Assembly: GCA_028293125.1 (NCBI GenBank)
Contig: JAQGPJ010000010.1
Span: forward strand, 88,954 to 152,953
Source of the DNA: Verrucomicrobiales bacterium
GTDB taxonomy: Bacteria; Verrucomicrobiota; Verrucomicrobiia; Verrucomicrobiales; V1-33
DNA: 64,000 nt
Reading direction: 5' to 3'
Numbering within the stretch: position 1 is the stretch's first letter; every line of letters starts with the position of its first letter. The translations under genes were made by a program, and so were the position numbers. Of this stretch, positions 50,853 through 60,358 are shown in pieces. The notes beneath the pieces were generated by a model, which saw only the letters and a program-made list of their open reading frames with translations, was not told the DNA's origin and did no database searches.

Positions 50853-53414
50853 ATGTCCGATTCCCCACCCTCCTTTCCCGCCGAGTCCGCACCCCGTGTG
50901 CATACGGCGGGAAAATTCCTGAGGCTGGACGGACGCAAATTTGTGCTGCACGGAGCAACCTACGGCCCCTTTGGGCCCGCGGACCGGAATCATGGTCTGC
51001 CCGCCGAGGGCACTGTGGCCCGCGATCTCAGCGACATGGTGGACTGGGGGGCGAACACGGTGCGCCTCTACCATCCGCCGCCGGAGTGGTTTTTGGACCT
51101 GTGCGCGGAGCGCGGGCTGTACGTGGTGGTCTCCATTCCATGGGGGGACCATGTCGATTTTCTGCGGAATCCGGCGGACGGGGAGGCGGTGATCCGCACT
51201 GTCCGGGAAGTGGCGGAGAGGCTTGGGCCCCAGCCCCGGGTGGCGGCGCTGCTGGTGGGGAATGAGATTCAGTCCACGCTGGTGCGCTGGCTGGGTCCGG
51301 GGCGTGTGCAGCGTCTGCTGGAAACCTTGATCGGCACTGCACGGGCGGCGGCTCCCCACACACTGGTCGGGTATGCCAACTATCCCGGCACGGAGTTTCT
51401 CCAGCCAGCCAATGCCGATTTCACGGCCTTCAATGTGTATCTGGAGGACCGCGCAGCCATGGACCGCTATTTGGCGCGCCTGCAGAACATCGCCGGCGAC
51501 CGGCCGCTGATCATATCAGAGTTCGGAGCCGATGCCAAATCGCACGGGGTGGAGCGGCAGGCGGAGATCCTGTCCTGGGAGCACCAGCTCTGCCAGGAGC
51601 ATGGGGTGGCGGGAAACATCATCTTCTCGTGGACCGACGAATGGCACCGCGGAGGCGGGCTGGTGACGGACTGGTCGTTCGGCCTCACGGCCCGCAGCCG
51701 CGCCCCGCGCCCCGCCTGGCATGCGCTGCATGGCGGTCCTCTGCCGGCGGCGCAGCTGCTGCCGATGCCGCCTCCGCGGGCGTCGGTGATCGTCTGCACT
51801 TGGAATGGATCGGCCACCCTGCGGCCGTGTCTGGCCGCGCTGGGGCGGTTGAACTACCCTGACTACGAGGTGCTGCTGATGGACGATGGCTCCACTGATG
51901 CCGTGCCGGAAATCGCCCGCGAGTTTCCCATGGTGCGTTATCTGCGCCTGGAGCACGCGGGCCTCAGCGCGGCGCGCAACGCCGGTGCTGCGGCGGCCAC
52001 GGGCAGCATCCTGGCCTACACGGATGACGACTGCATGCCGGACGGGGACTGGCTGACCTATCTGGTGCGGGCGCTGCAGGATCCGGCCATGGGAGCGGCA
52101 GGCGGGCCCAACATCCCCCCGCCCGCGAAGTCCCTGGCGCAGGCCTGCGTGACCGCCGCGCCCGGCGGGCCGGCCCATGTGCTGCTGTCGGACCGGCTGG
52201 CGGAGCATGTGCCGGGCTGCAATCTCGCGGTGCGGCGCAGTGTCTTTGACAGCATCATGGGTTTTGACCCCAAATACCACGCGGCGGGGGATGATGTCGA
52301 TTTCTGCTGGCGGCTGCAGGAGGCGGGATTTGGGATCGCCTTCCATGCCGCCGCCATGGTTTGGCATGACCGGCGCACCACGGTGAAGGCTTTTCTAAGA
52401 CAGCAGGCCGGTTATGGAAAGGCGGAGGCTCTGCTGATGGAGCGGCACAGCAGCCGGTTCGGAGCCATCGGCGGCGCGCGGTGGCGTGGCATGGTCTACC
52501 AGCCGGCGATGCTGCGGCTGATGGGGGGCACGGGACGCATTTACTCCGGTTTGTTCGGTTATGCGCCGTTTCAGGCGGTTTACAGCCAGCCGCTTTCCGA
52601 GGTTTCGTGGCTGGTGACCAGTCTGCCGTGGTGGCTGGTGATACTGATAGTGGCGGCCTGCGGGCCTTGGGTGCCGGCGGCGCTGATCCCGTCGGGCCTG
52701 ATGCTGGCGGCGACCCTGATCCACACCGGCAGGCAGGCATGGCGGCTGCGGCTGCCCGCGCCATGGTCCGGCTGGCGGGGGCACTGGGTGCTGTGGGGTC
52801 TGGTGCTGGCGCAGCCGCTGGTCAGGGGATGGTCGCGGCTGGTGTGGAATTTCCGGTTTGGCTCCGCCCCAAGGGGAGCATGGTTTTCACTCCGCTGGAG
52901 ACCATGGAATTTGTTCCGTCTGTCCAAACCCGTCTCGGAGCTTTGCTTCTGGAGTGAGGAGGGAACCGGACGTGATGAATGGCTGGCCGCCATGCGCGGC
53001 GCGCTGGAGGAAAAATCCATTCCCAGCCGCACAAGCGACGGCTGGGGCGACTGGGATCTGGAGGCCGATGCCAACCGCTGGTGGCGCGTGCGCGCGGCCA
53101 CCGTAACGGAATACCATGAGGCTCCCCGCCGGCTGACCCGCATCCGTTTCGCCAGCCGCGCCACAGGTGCCTATGTGCTGCTGCAGGTCCTGATGGTGAC
53201 TGTCTGTGCCGCTTTGGCACCAGGGCTGAAGCTGCATCCACTCTGGTGCGTTGGCGTTTATTTTCTGCTGAATGTGGTTCTGGAAACCATGCACCGCCAC
53301 ACTGTCTTCCGCGTTGCGGCTCTGGCCAGCCGCACGGCGGTTTCCGCAGGCCTGCAGCCTCTCCACCAGAAGAGGGCCGCCGCCGCTGTCAGCATGGGGG
53401 ATCCTGCAGTCTGA
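50853..53414 (+). CDS. Glycoside hydrolase (clan A-like) fused to GT2 glycosyltransferase with membrane segments
   Basis: The protein has 853 residues from ATG at 50853; GTG at 50841 would add four. Residues about 15-290 form a TIM-barrel hydrolase. Glu138 in LLVGNEIQ fits the acid/base and Glu223 in IISEFGAD the nucleophile of GH2/GH5-type clan A enzymes. Residues about 310-540 form a GT2 domain: ASVIVCTWNGSATLRPCLAA, LLMDDGSTDA, TDDDCMPDGDW (Asp391-393) and GDDVDFCWRLQEAGFG. Membrane helices follow (about 575-650, and again about 785-825) with a cytosolic-looking stretch between. No signal peptide precedes the hydrolase domain, so the side of the membrane it faces is unclear. The protein may polymerise and trim the same glycan. 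Confidence 0.85.
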   Translation: MSDSPPSFPAESAPRVHTAGKFLRLDGRKFVLHGATYGPFGPADRNHGLPAEGTVARDLSDMVDWGANTVRLYHPPPEWFLDLCAERGLYVVVSIPWGDHVDFLRNPADGEAVIRTVREVAERLGPQPRVAALLVGNEIQSTLVRWLGPGRVQRLLETLIGTARAAAPHTLVGYANYPGTEFLQPANADFTAFNVYLEDRAAMDRYLARLQNIAGDRPLIISEFGADAKSHGVERQAEILSWEHQLCQEHGVAGNIIFSWTDEWHRGGGLVTDWSFGLTARSRAPRPAWHALHGGPLPAAQLLPMPPPRASVIVCTWNGSATLRPCLAALGRLNYPDYEVLLMDDGSTDAVPEIAREFPMVRYLRLEHAGLSAARNAGAAAATGSILAYTDDDCMPDGDWLTYLVRALQDPAMGAAGGPNIPPPAKSLAQACVTAAPGGPAHVLLSDRLAEHVPGCNLAVRRSVFDSIMGFDPKYHAAGDDVDFCWRLQEAGFGIAFHAAAMVWHDRRTTVKAFLRQQAGYGKAEALLMERHSSRFGAIGGARWRGMVYQPAMLRLMGGTGRIYSGLFGYAPFQAVYSQPLSEVSWLVTSLPWWLVILIVAACGPWVPAALIPSGLMLAATLIHTGRQAWRLRLPAPWSGWRGHWVLWGLVLAQPLVRGWSRLVWNFRFGSAPRGAWFSLRWRPWNLFRLSKPVSELCFWSEEGTGRDEWLAAMRGALEEKSIPSRTSDGWGDWDLEADANRWWRVRAATVTEYHEAPRRLTRIRFASRATGAYVLLQVLMVTVCAALAPGLKLHPLWCVGVYFLLNVVLETMHRHTVFRVAALASRTAVSAGLQPLHQKRAAAAVSMGDPAV

Positions 53415-53535
53415 AGTGCGGGCTGGCCCGGATGGGGGCATCATTCCTCCGCATGCCACGCCTTGAGGGCCGCGGCCTTCCGGTCCAGGCTCAGGCCTTA
53501 CCACCGTTTTTTAAAGCCATCCAAACCGTCGGATT

Positions 53536-56500
53536 TTATACTGGTTTCCTGACAATCGGATTGCCGTAGCGGTGCATGGTTTCAGTGAGGCTCTGCTCCC
53601 GGAGCCAGCGGGGCAGCTCAATGCGGCCGCAAGGCAGGACCGGGGCGTCGATCCAGCGGCAACCGGCCTCAAAGGCGGTGTTCAGCAGTTCCCGTGAAGG
53701 CGTGCGGAGAGTGCGCAGCGTATCCGCCTGCCTCTCCCTGGCCAATTGAAGAAGCCGCGCCGCCAAAGCGGATTCTGTCTCCACTATCACCCTGGGTGTG
53801 GGACCGGTGGCGGAGCCGGGCAAATCCAGCGCTTCGGCACTGCTGATTTCCAAGCGAGTCCCGCAGACGGCGGCGGCTTTCACAGCCAGCAGGGCGGCGT
53901 CAAGATCGGCGGCTCCGTTCACACGGAGAACAGCCCCTGCTGTGGGACGGTAACGCAGGATGTTGCTTTCGCAGGCAAGACCGGAAGGATCGGCTTCCTG
54001 GGAGAAAATGCTGTTCCATGCTTCGGAGAAGTCATCGCCTGATTCGTTGGTGGACCGTTCCCCGGAGATGGATTTCCAATGGCAGAGGCTGAACACGTAG
54101 TGCGGCCCCCCCGCCTTGGCACCGGGGCCCACGCTGCTGCGCTTCCATCCGCCAAAGGGCTGTCGGCGCACGATGGCTCCGGTGATGGGACGGTTGATGT
54201 AGGCATTGCCCGCCTCCACACGGTCGCGCCAGAGAGCGATTTCGCACTCGTCCAAGGAATGCAGTCCGGCGGTGAGGCCGAAGCTGGAGCCGTTCTGCAA
54301 AGCGATGGCATGGTCCAGACTTTCCGCCTGCATCAGACCCAGCACAGGCCCGAAGCATTCCGTGCGGTGAAACCAGGAGCCATGACGAACGCCGAGCTTG
54401 ATGGCCGGTGACCAAAGACCGGGATTGCCGTCCAGGCAGCGCGGTTCCAGCAGCCATTCCTCACCGGGCTCCAGTGTGGTCAGGGCCCGATGCAGGAATT
54501 CGCCCGGGGGGCGGATCAGTGGGGTAACGGTGCTGCCAGGATGGTGCGCGCTGCCGGCGTGCAGGCTGGCGGCGGCGTCGCGCAGCTGGCGGCGGAAGGC
54601 GGGATCGTTATAAACCTCCGCCTCCAGAATACCGAGGCTGGCGGCGGAGCACTTCTGGCCGGCGTGTCCGAAAGCGGAGCGCACCAGATCCTTCACCGCC
54701 AGATCGCGGTCCGCCTGGGCGGTGACGATAAGGGAGTTTTTGCCGCTGGTCTCCGCAAAAAGCCGCATCTGCGGCTTCCAGCTTTGAAACAGCCGGGCGG
54801 TCTCCCAGGCTCCCGTCAGGATCACGGCCGCGGTGCGGGGATCCGTCAGAAGCGCGCGCCCGGTCTCATTGTCTGGGCAGGGCAGGAACTGCAGGGCATC
54901 GCGGGGCACTCCGGCATCCCAGAGGCAGTTGACCAGCAGCCAGCCGGTGAAAACAGCTTCCGGCGCGGGTTTCAGAATGACGGTGTTCCCGGCCATCAGG
55001 GCGGCCAGCACGCCGCCGCAGGGGATGGCGAACGGGAAATTCCAAGGTGGGGTGACCACCACCACGCCCAGCGGTTTGGCGGCCACGTCATGCACCCAGG
55101 GGTCTGCGTCATCAAAGGTGCCGGCATAGTAGTTGGCAAAGTCGATGGCCTCCGAGACCTCCACATCGGCTTCGGTGATGGCTTTGGCGCATTCGGCCAT
55201 CATGCCGCCGATCAGATCCGAGCGCCGGGCGGCGATTTTCACCGCGCACTGGCGGAGAATGGCTCCGCGCTCCACCGGGGAAAATGAGGACCAGCCAGCA
55301 TGGCCCGGAGCAGCCGCGGCGGCGGCGGCGATGGCCAGAGCGGCATCCACCTCCGCCGGTCCCGCCAGAGCATGCCTGCCCAGGAGATGGCCGGGGCGGG
55401 AGGGATTGGAGATTTCACCATCGGCATTTGGATGCTGCAGTTCCCCGCCAATGCCCAGAGGGATTGGCGGATCAATGCGGAACGCGCTCCATTCATGGCG
55501 GATATGATCAGCCCACCGACGGTTGACTCGGAGGGTCCAGTCGGTGTCCGGCACATTGGCAAAAGGAGTGGGTCGGTGAGCGGCGTGACCGGTCTCCGTC
55601 TCTGTCAGGCGGTTCTGCGTGCGGCGCGGGGAGCCGCCGACGGTGTGACGGGCCGCCCAGGCATTCAAAAAACGGCGCTTCTGCTTTTCCCACGCAGGGG
55701 AATCCGGGGTGATGCCAAAGAGATCGCGCAGGAAATTGTCCGGCGCGGTGTTCTCGTCCAGACGGCGCACCAGATAGGCCATGGCGCTGCCAAAATCCGG
55801 GCGCTTCACCACCGGGGCATAAACCAGCAGGCCGCCGGCCTCCTCCTGCACGGCGCGCGCCTGGTGATTGGCCATGCCCTCCAGCATCTCCAGCTCCAAG
55901 GCATCGGTCACACCGTTCCGCCGGGCCAAGGTCAGCGCCAAGGCCACATCGAAAAGATTGTGGCTGCCCACTCCCAGCCGCACGGCGGCGCTGTTCTCCG
56001 GGCGCAGGGCGTATTCCAGCATCCGTTTGAAGTTCGCGTCCACCTCATGCTTGGAGCCATAGGGGGCGGCCGGCCAGCCATGCAGTTCCGCCTCCACGCG
56101 CTCCATGGCCAGATTGGCCCCTTTCACCAGACGAATCTTGATACGGGTGCCGTGAACCTCGTGGCGGCGGCGGGCCCAATCCGTCAGGGATTGCAGAATG
56201 GCCCAGGAGTCCGGCAGGTAGGCCTGCAGGACAATGCCGGCGTAAAGCCGGGAAAATTCCGGTTCGTCCAGAATTTCACGGAAGGCCTGCACGGTCAGAT
56301 CCAAATCCCGGTACTCCTCCATGTCCAGGTTCACAAACTTTGGCCGGGGAGCGTCCCCATGCCCGGGAACAGAAACGGGATGGGCCAGAGCGGCGCGGTA
56401 AAGAAGGCGCAGCCGCTCCTTCACGCCATCCACCGCGCCCCGCCAGTCCGTCATGTGGATCTGGCTGAGAACGGCGGAGATCTTGACAGAGATATAATCC

Positions 56501-57111
56501 ACCAGAGGATTCTCCAAGTGCCTGAGAATGCTGGCCAGCCGGCGTCCGGCCTCCTCCTCACCCAGAATGGCCTCGCCAAGCTGGTTCACATTCACACGGG
56601 TTCCGGCAGCGTGGCGTCTCTGCAGATAACGGTCCAATTTGGCCGGTTCGCCGGGCAGGATGACATTGCTGCTGTCCGCGCGCAGCTGCCGCTCCACAGC
56701 GGGCATGACAAGGCCCGGCACCGCCTTTGAAGCCAGCAGACCAAGCCGCAGCATGCCGCGCTGCAGGGGTCCCAGCCAAGCGGGAACGCCCGTTGCGCGC
56801 GCCAGACGCCGCAGGCGCCCCGCTTCAGCGGTGGCGCTGTGGCTGCGGAAGACCTCGTCCGCCAGGCGGACCGTGAACTGCTTCCCCGGCGCATCCTCCA
56901 CCAGCCGCGCCATGCCCGCGCCGTGACGACGCTCCGCCGGCGTGCGGCCGGCGATGGCATGGCGCAGCAGCGACTCCGCCAAGGCCAATGCCTGCGGCAC
57001 CGGGTCCTGGTCTTCCGCAACCGGCGCAGGGGTATCTGGCACCGGAACGGAAGACCCCCTGAACGGGGCGGGCAGTTGCGAGACAGAGGCCGGCGGAATG
57101 GAGGAAATCAT
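53536..57111 (-). CDS. putA: Bifunctional proline dehydrogenase / delta-1-pyrroline-5-carboxylate dehydrogenase PutA
   Basis: The protein has 1191 residues from ATG at 57111. The proline dehydrogenase barrel covers about residues 130-470, with RIKLVKGANLAMERVEAELH, YGSKHEVDANFKRML and VRLGVGSHNLFD. The aldehyde dehydrogenase domain covers about 500-1000, with catalytic Glu787 (LFAETSGKN) and Cys821 (GHAGQKCSAAS). An additional C-terminal segment of about 170 residues (RYRPTAGAVLRVNGAADLDA) is present, as in long PutA forms. It lacks the ribbon-helix-helix DNA-binding N-terminus of Escherichia coli PutA, so it cannot autorepress in that way. It oxidises proline to glutamate and passes electrons to quinone through FAD. 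A PAS-AraC regulator diverges from it across only 54 bases. Confidence 0.92.
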   Translation of the reverse strand: MISSIPPASVSQLPAPFRGSSVPVPDTPAPVAEDQDPVPQALALAESLLRHAIAGRTPAERRHGAGMARLVEDAPGKQFTVRLADEVFRSHSATAEAGRLRRLARATGVPAWLGPLQRGMLRLGLLASKAVPGLVMPAVERQLRADSSNVILPGEPAKLDRYLQRRHAAGTRVNVNQLGEAILGEEEAGRRLASILRHLENPLVDYISVKISAVLSQIHMTDWRGAVDGVKERLRLLYRAALAHPVSVPGHGDAPRPKFVNLDMEEYRDLDLTVQAFREILDEPEFSRLYAGIVLQAYLPDSWAILQSLTDWARRRHEVHGTRIKIRLVKGANLAMERVEAELHGWPAAPYGSKHEVDANFKRMLEYALRPENSAAVRLGVGSHNLFDVALALTLARRNGVTDALELEMLEGMANHQARAVQEEAGGLLVYAPVVKRPDFGSAMAYLVRRLDENTAPDNFLRDLFGITPDSPAWEKQKRRFLNAWAARHTVGGSPRRTQNRLTETETGHAAHRPTPFANVPDTDWTLRVNRRWADHIRHEWSAFRIDPPIPLGIGGELQHPNADGEISNPSRPGHLLGRHALAGPAEVDAALAIAAAAAAAPGHAGWSSFSPVERGAILRQCAVKIAARRSDLIGGMMAECAKAITEADVEVSEAIDFANYYAGTFDDADPWVHDVAAKPLGVVVVTPPWNFPFAIPCGGVLAALMAGNTVILKPAPEAVFTGWLLVNCLWDAGVPRDALQFLPCPDNETGRALLTDPRTAAVILTGAWETARLFQSWKPQMRLFAETSGKNSLIVTAQADRDLAVKDLVRSAFGHAGQKCSAASLGILEAEVYNDPAFRRQLRDAAASLHAGSAHHPGSTVTPLIRPPGEFLHRALTTLEPGEEWLLEPRCLDGNPGLWSPAIKLGVRHGSWFHRTECFGPVLGLMQAESLDHAIALQNGSSFGLTAGLHSLDECEIALWRDRVEAGNAYINRPITGAIVRRQPFGGWKRSSVGPGAKAGGPHYVFSLCHWKSISGERSTNESGDDFSEAWNSIFSQEADPSGLACESNILRYRPTAGAVLRVNGAADLDAALLAVKAAAVCGTRLEISSAEALDLPGSATGPTPRVIVETESALAARLLQLARERQADTLRTLRTPSRELLNTAFEAGCRWIDAPVLPCGRIELPRWLREQSLTETMHRYGNPIVRKPV

Positions 57112-57115
57112 GCTC

Positions 57116-57146
57116 CACGATTGCCCTGTAATTGCCGTAAATCGTG
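57116..57146. promoter_or_regulatory. Inverted repeat in the putA-regulator intergenic region (candidate operator)
   Basis: CACGATT at 57116-57122 and AATCGTG at 57140-57146 are perfect inverted arms separated by 17 bases. Inside them, ATTGCC occurs twice eleven bases apart (starting 57120 and 57131), about one helical turn. The element starts five bases upstream of the putA start codon and ends about 20 bases before the regulator start. An AraC-type dimer bound here could control both genes. No promoter hexamers are recognisable in the 54 bases. Confidence 0.5.
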
Positions 57147-57165
57147 TTTCTATTACGTGCCAACC

Positions 57166-57963
57166 GTGTCGAATCCGCACAAGCCTTCAACTTTCCCGGT
57201 TCCCGAAGTCGAGAATCTGCGCCGCCGCATTTTCAGGGTGGTGCCGGGATTGGCAGTGGCTGAGCGTCTTTTTGACAGTGTGGAGGGCGTGGTTTTCTGC
57301 ATTAAAAACCCCCGTGGACAGTATGTGGCGGTAAATCAGGCGTTTGTGGAACTGCTGGGGCTGCCCGGCAAAGCCGCACTGCTGGGCCGTCGGGCGCGGG
57401 ATTTGTTCCCGGCGGGGATGGCGGCGGGCTATGAGCAGCAGGACGACGAACTGTTCCGCACCGGGCGGGAAATTTCAGACAAGCTGGAGATGCTAATCGA
57501 CCGCAGGGGGATGCCCAGTTGGTTTCTGACTCAAAAGATTCCCGTGACCGCGGGGGATGACAGTGTCATCGCCTTGGCCAGCACCAGTGCGAATCTGCAT
57601 CTGCCAGCCGGCGGTGATCCGGGCCTGCAGGAGCTAGGGGGGGTGATTGACACCATCCGCGCCCGTTATGCGGAGCCGCTGAGGATCGAGGAACTGGCGG
57701 CGCGGGCGGGCATGACTCTGGTGCAGTTGGAAAGGCGGATGAAAAAGGTGGTGAGGCTGAGCGCCCGCCAGTTTCTCACCCGCATGAGACTGCACGCCGC
57801 CGCCGCCGCGCTGCGGGAAACGGACACCCCCATTATCGACATCGCCACCGACTGCGGGTTCTACGATCAAAGCACACTCAGCAGGCAGTTCCGCACCGCC
57901 ACTGGCTTCTCACCCGGCGAATACCGCGCATTGTGCCAGGCGGGAGGAGCCATGCCGGTTTGA
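57166..57963 (+). CDS. PAS-domain AraC-family transcriptional regulator (probable proline-utilisation regulator)
   Basis: The protein has 265 residues from GTG at 57166; a GTG at 57157 is three codons upstream. Residues about 35-140 form a PAS domain (FDSVEGVVFCIKNPRGQYVA, FLTQKIPVTAGDD). Residues about 158-257 form the AraC double helix-turn-helix, with IEELAARAGMTLVQLERRMK, MRLHAAAAALRETDTPIIDI and CGFYDQSTLSRQFRTATGFS. The start is 54 bases from putA, in divergent orientation. PutA here lacks its own DNA-binding domain, so this gene is the natural candidate for its regulator. The PAS ligand is unknown; proline, a cofactor or a redox signal are possible. Confidence 0.85.
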   Translation: MSNPHKPSTFPVPEVENLRRRIFRVVPGLAVAERLFDSVEGVVFCIKNPRGQYVAVNQAFVELLGLPGKAALLGRRARDLFPAGMAAGYEQQDDELFRTGREISDKLEMLIDRRGMPSWFLTQKIPVTAGDDSVIALASTSANLHLPAGGDPGLQELGGVIDTIRARYAEPLRIEELAARAGMTLVQLERRMKKVVRLSARQFLTRMRLHAAAAALRETDTPIIDIATDCGFYDQSTLSRQFRTATGFSPGEYRALCQAGGAMPV

Positions 57964-58010
57964 GCGGGGAATCAAACAGCCAAAAGGTGGCATCCACGCA
58001 GTATGCCGGG

Positions 58011-58739
58011 TCAGGATACGGGGGCATCCGAATCCACCGTCCTGATCTGATCCGGGCGGGCAGGGGTGGAAGCCCCGGGCGGGATCGCATCAAGGCGTTT
58101 GGTTTCGGCCCGGGCTTTCAGCCAGCCGATGACAGCGGGGATGAGGCTGATGATGATGATGCCGACCACCACCAGTTCAAAATTGTCCTGCACCTGCTTT
58201 TTGCTTCCCAGCAGATAACCGGCCGGCACGATCGTCCCCACCCAGAGAAGAGCCCCCGCCACGCTGTAGGAGATAAACTTTCGGTAGCCCATGCGGCTGG
58301 TGCCCGCCACGAATGGAGCGAAGGTGCGGACCAATGGGACAAAGCGGGCCATAATAATGGTTTTTCCCCCGTATTTGACGAAAAAGGCGTGGGTCCGTGC
58401 CATGTGCTGGGGTTTGACCACACGGGGAAATTTCCGCTGAAGCCAAGCACCTGCCTGGCGGCCCACAGAGTAATTCAGCGAGTCGCCCAGCAGCGCGGCG
58501 ACAACGATGGTGAGGCTGACCAGCCAGATATTCAGCGTGGAGTTGGCCCGCGCGCAGATGGCACCCAAAGCGAACAGCAGGGAATCGCCCGGCAGAAAGG
58601 GCATGACGACAAGGCCGGTCTCACAGAAAATAATGAGAAACAGAATGCCGTACACCCACACCCCATATTCCGAGACCCAGCCGTCCAGATGGGTGTTGAT
58701 GTGGCCGACGTAGCTCCAGAGTTTGTGAATCGTTTCCAT
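58011..58739 (-). CDS. DedA-family membrane protein
   Basis: The protein has 242 residues from ATG at 58739; longer in-frame starts exist to 58826 but add a basic non-conserved stretch. About five hydrophobic segments are present. The DedA/SNARE-associated pattern is clear: FCETGLVVMPFLPGDSLLFA near residue 40, GDSLNYSVGRQAG near residue 85, FVKYGGKTIIMARFVPLVRT near residue 115, and PFVAGTSRMGYRKFISYSVA near residue 140. The Glu-Thr and RxxP motifs match functionally important residues in Escherichia coli DedA proteins. Family members act in membrane homeostasis and probably flip undecaprenyl phosphate or phospholipids. The gene stands alone. Confidence 0.88.
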   Translation of the reverse strand: METIHKLWSYVGHINTHLDGWVSEYGVWVYGILFLIIFCETGLVVMPFLPGDSLLFALGAICARANSTLNIWLVSLTIVVAALLGDSLNYSVGRQAGAWLQRKFPRVVKPQHMARTHAFFVKYGGKTIIMARFVPLVRTFAPFVAGTSRMGYRKFISYSVAGALLWVGTIVPAGYLLGSKKQVQDNFELVVVGIIIISLIPAVIGWLKARAETKRLDAIPPGASTPARPDQIRTVDSDAPVS

Positions 58740-59188
58740 TGGGCAGTGCTGTAAGGCTGTCAGGCGGGCGCGATGGACGGCTGACAAGGGGGGAAAGCCA
58801 CGCTTCCCCGGATCGGAGCTCAGCACAAGGCGAAGGTTGTTTTGACAGCCACTTGGTGAGGGTGTTGCACTCTTTTATAGAGGGTAAGCCGCAATTCTGA
58901 TTAACCGCCCTCGCCGGAGGACAAAAACCTGAATCCGGGGAAAAGCCGCCCACCCATAGCACGAAATCAGAATGATGAATATAAATTCATCAAAAAAGCT
59001 TCGTTGCCGTATCAAACCCAGAATGTTCCGGATTTCCTCAGGCAAAAACTCCGGTTTTCACTTTACCTCCCGGACACAGGTATTGAAATGGAGATTATGG
59101 GGACCAAAACGTTTCCATTAAAAAAGCCCGGTGTTGAAAACACCGGGCTTTTAGCTTTTTAAATTTGAAGAATTGAGTAAAAGCCTGC
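58740..59188. other. 449-base intergenic region between dedA-type gene and sucB
   Basis: The left part should carry the promoter for the DedA gene on the minus strand, and a TATAAA-like hexamer can be read on that strand near 58873-58878 without a good -35 partner. The middle (about 58960-59080) is AT-rich and has no recognisable gene. The right part contains the intrinsic terminator at 59122-59152. No tRNA, small RNA signature or coding frame was found. Confidence 0.5.
59122..59152 (-). terminator. Intrinsic terminator downstream of sucAB
   Basis: A perfect stem pairs AAAAGCCCGGTGTT (59122-59135) with AACACCGGGCTTTT (59139-59152) around a three-base loop. Read on the minus strand, the GC core is followed by six T residues, so it should end transcription of sucA-sucB, whose stop codon is 36 bases upstream. 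On the plus strand the T-run is interrupted, so it would work only weakly in that direction. Confidence 0.85.
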
Positions 59189-60358
59189 TCAGACTTCCAA
59201 CAGGAGACGGCTGGGCTGCTCAAGGCAGTCCTTGATGCGCAGGAGGAAGGTGACCGCCTCCTTGCCGTCAATCTGCCGGTGGTCATAGCTCAGGGCCAAA
59301 TACATCATGGGGCGGATTTCGACCTTGCCGTTCACCGCCACCGGGCGCTGCTGGATTGTGTGCATTCCCAGAATGGCGCTTTGCGGAGGGTTGAGGATGG
59401 GAGTGCTCAGCAGGCTGCCGTAAACCCCGCCATTGGAAATGGTGAAGACGCCGCCTTGGAGATCCTCCAAGGTGATTTTGCCCTCCTTGGCGCGTCCGGC
59501 ATAGTGGATGATTTCTTTTTCCAACTCCGCGAAGGACTTTTTGTCCGCATCCCGGATAACCGGCACCACCAGTCCGCGCTCGGTCCCCACAGCGACGCCG
59601 ATGTCGTAAAAGTGGTTGATAATGAGATCATCACCCTCAATGCGGCCGTTGACGGAAGGCACTGTTTTCAACGCTTCAACAACCGCTTTGATGAAGAAGG
59701 ACATGAAGCCAAGCTTCACGCCGTGACGGGCCACAAAACCATCCTGCAGCAGTTTGCGGAGGTTCATGACCTCAGTCATGTCGCATTCGTTGAAGGTGGT
59801 CAGAATCGCAGCGGTCTGCTGGGCGTTGACGAGGTGGGCCGCGATTTTCCGCCGCAGGGGGGACATACGCTGGCGGGTGATGCGACCGGTCTCATCACTG
59901 GAAGCGGGGGGAGGAGCCGGAGCGGAGGGCTTCGGAAGCACCGCCAAGTCAATTTTAGGTGTGGGGGCCGCGGCCGGGGCTGCGGCGGGAACCGGTGCGG
60001 GCACGGGAGACGGGACCGGAGCCGCCTCGGCAAGCCGGGCTGTCGGCTGGGGAGGAGTGGGCTCAGGTTTTTCGTCCCCTTTGGGAGGGTTCGGAACGGC
60101 GGTCGGAGTGGACGCCCCGGCGGCACCTTCCAGAATCTGGCCAATCACAGCTCCGATCTTTACCTCATCGCCAGGCTGAGCTCCGATTTTCAGGGTGCCT
60201 TCCGCCTCCGCAAGGATTTCGGTGGACACTTTGTCGGTGTCCACGGTGACCAGAACATCGCCTTTGGCCACATGCGCGCCGTCGGTGGCGTGCCAGCTGG
60301 AAATGACGGCGGAGGTGATGGATTCACCGGCGGGGGGGACTGTGATCTCGAATGGCAT
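59189..60358 (-). CDS. sucB: Dihydrolipoyllysine succinyltransferase, E2 of the 2-oxoglutarate dehydrogenase complex
   Basis: The protein has 389 residues. The lipoyl domain covers residues about 1-78, with the lipoylated Lys43 in [10 protein letters not shown] long Pro/Ala linker (about 80-158) follows. The catalytic domain starts near [20 protein letters not shown], and its active-site motif is [13 protein letters not shown] with His360 and Asp364. The peripheral subunit-binding domain, which bacterial SucB normally carries between linker and catalytic core, is not recognisable. The arrangement matches mitochondrial DLST. The enzyme transfers succinyl groups to CoA in the TCA cycle. It lies 68 bases after sucA on the same strand. 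No lpd (E3) gene is nearby. Confidence 0.92.
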   Translation of the reverse strand: MPFEITVPPAGESITSAVISSWHATDGAHVAKGDVLVTVDTDKVSTEILAEAEGTLKIGAQPGDEVKIGAVIGQILEGAAGASTPTAVPNPPKGDEKPEPTPPQPTARLAEAAPVPSPVPAPVPAAAPAAAPTPKIDLAVLPKPSAPAPPPASSDETGRITRQRMSPLRRKIAAHLVNAQQTAAILTTFNECDMTEVMNLRKLLQDGFVARHGVKLGFMSFFIKAVVEALKTVPSVNGRIEGDDLIINHFYDIGVAVGTERGLVVPVIRDADKKSFAELEKEIIHYAGRAKEGKITLEDLQGGVFTISNGGVYGSLLSTPILNPPQSAILGMHTIQQRPVAVNGKVEIRPMMYLALSYDHRQIDGKEAVTFLLRIKDCLEQPSRLLLEV

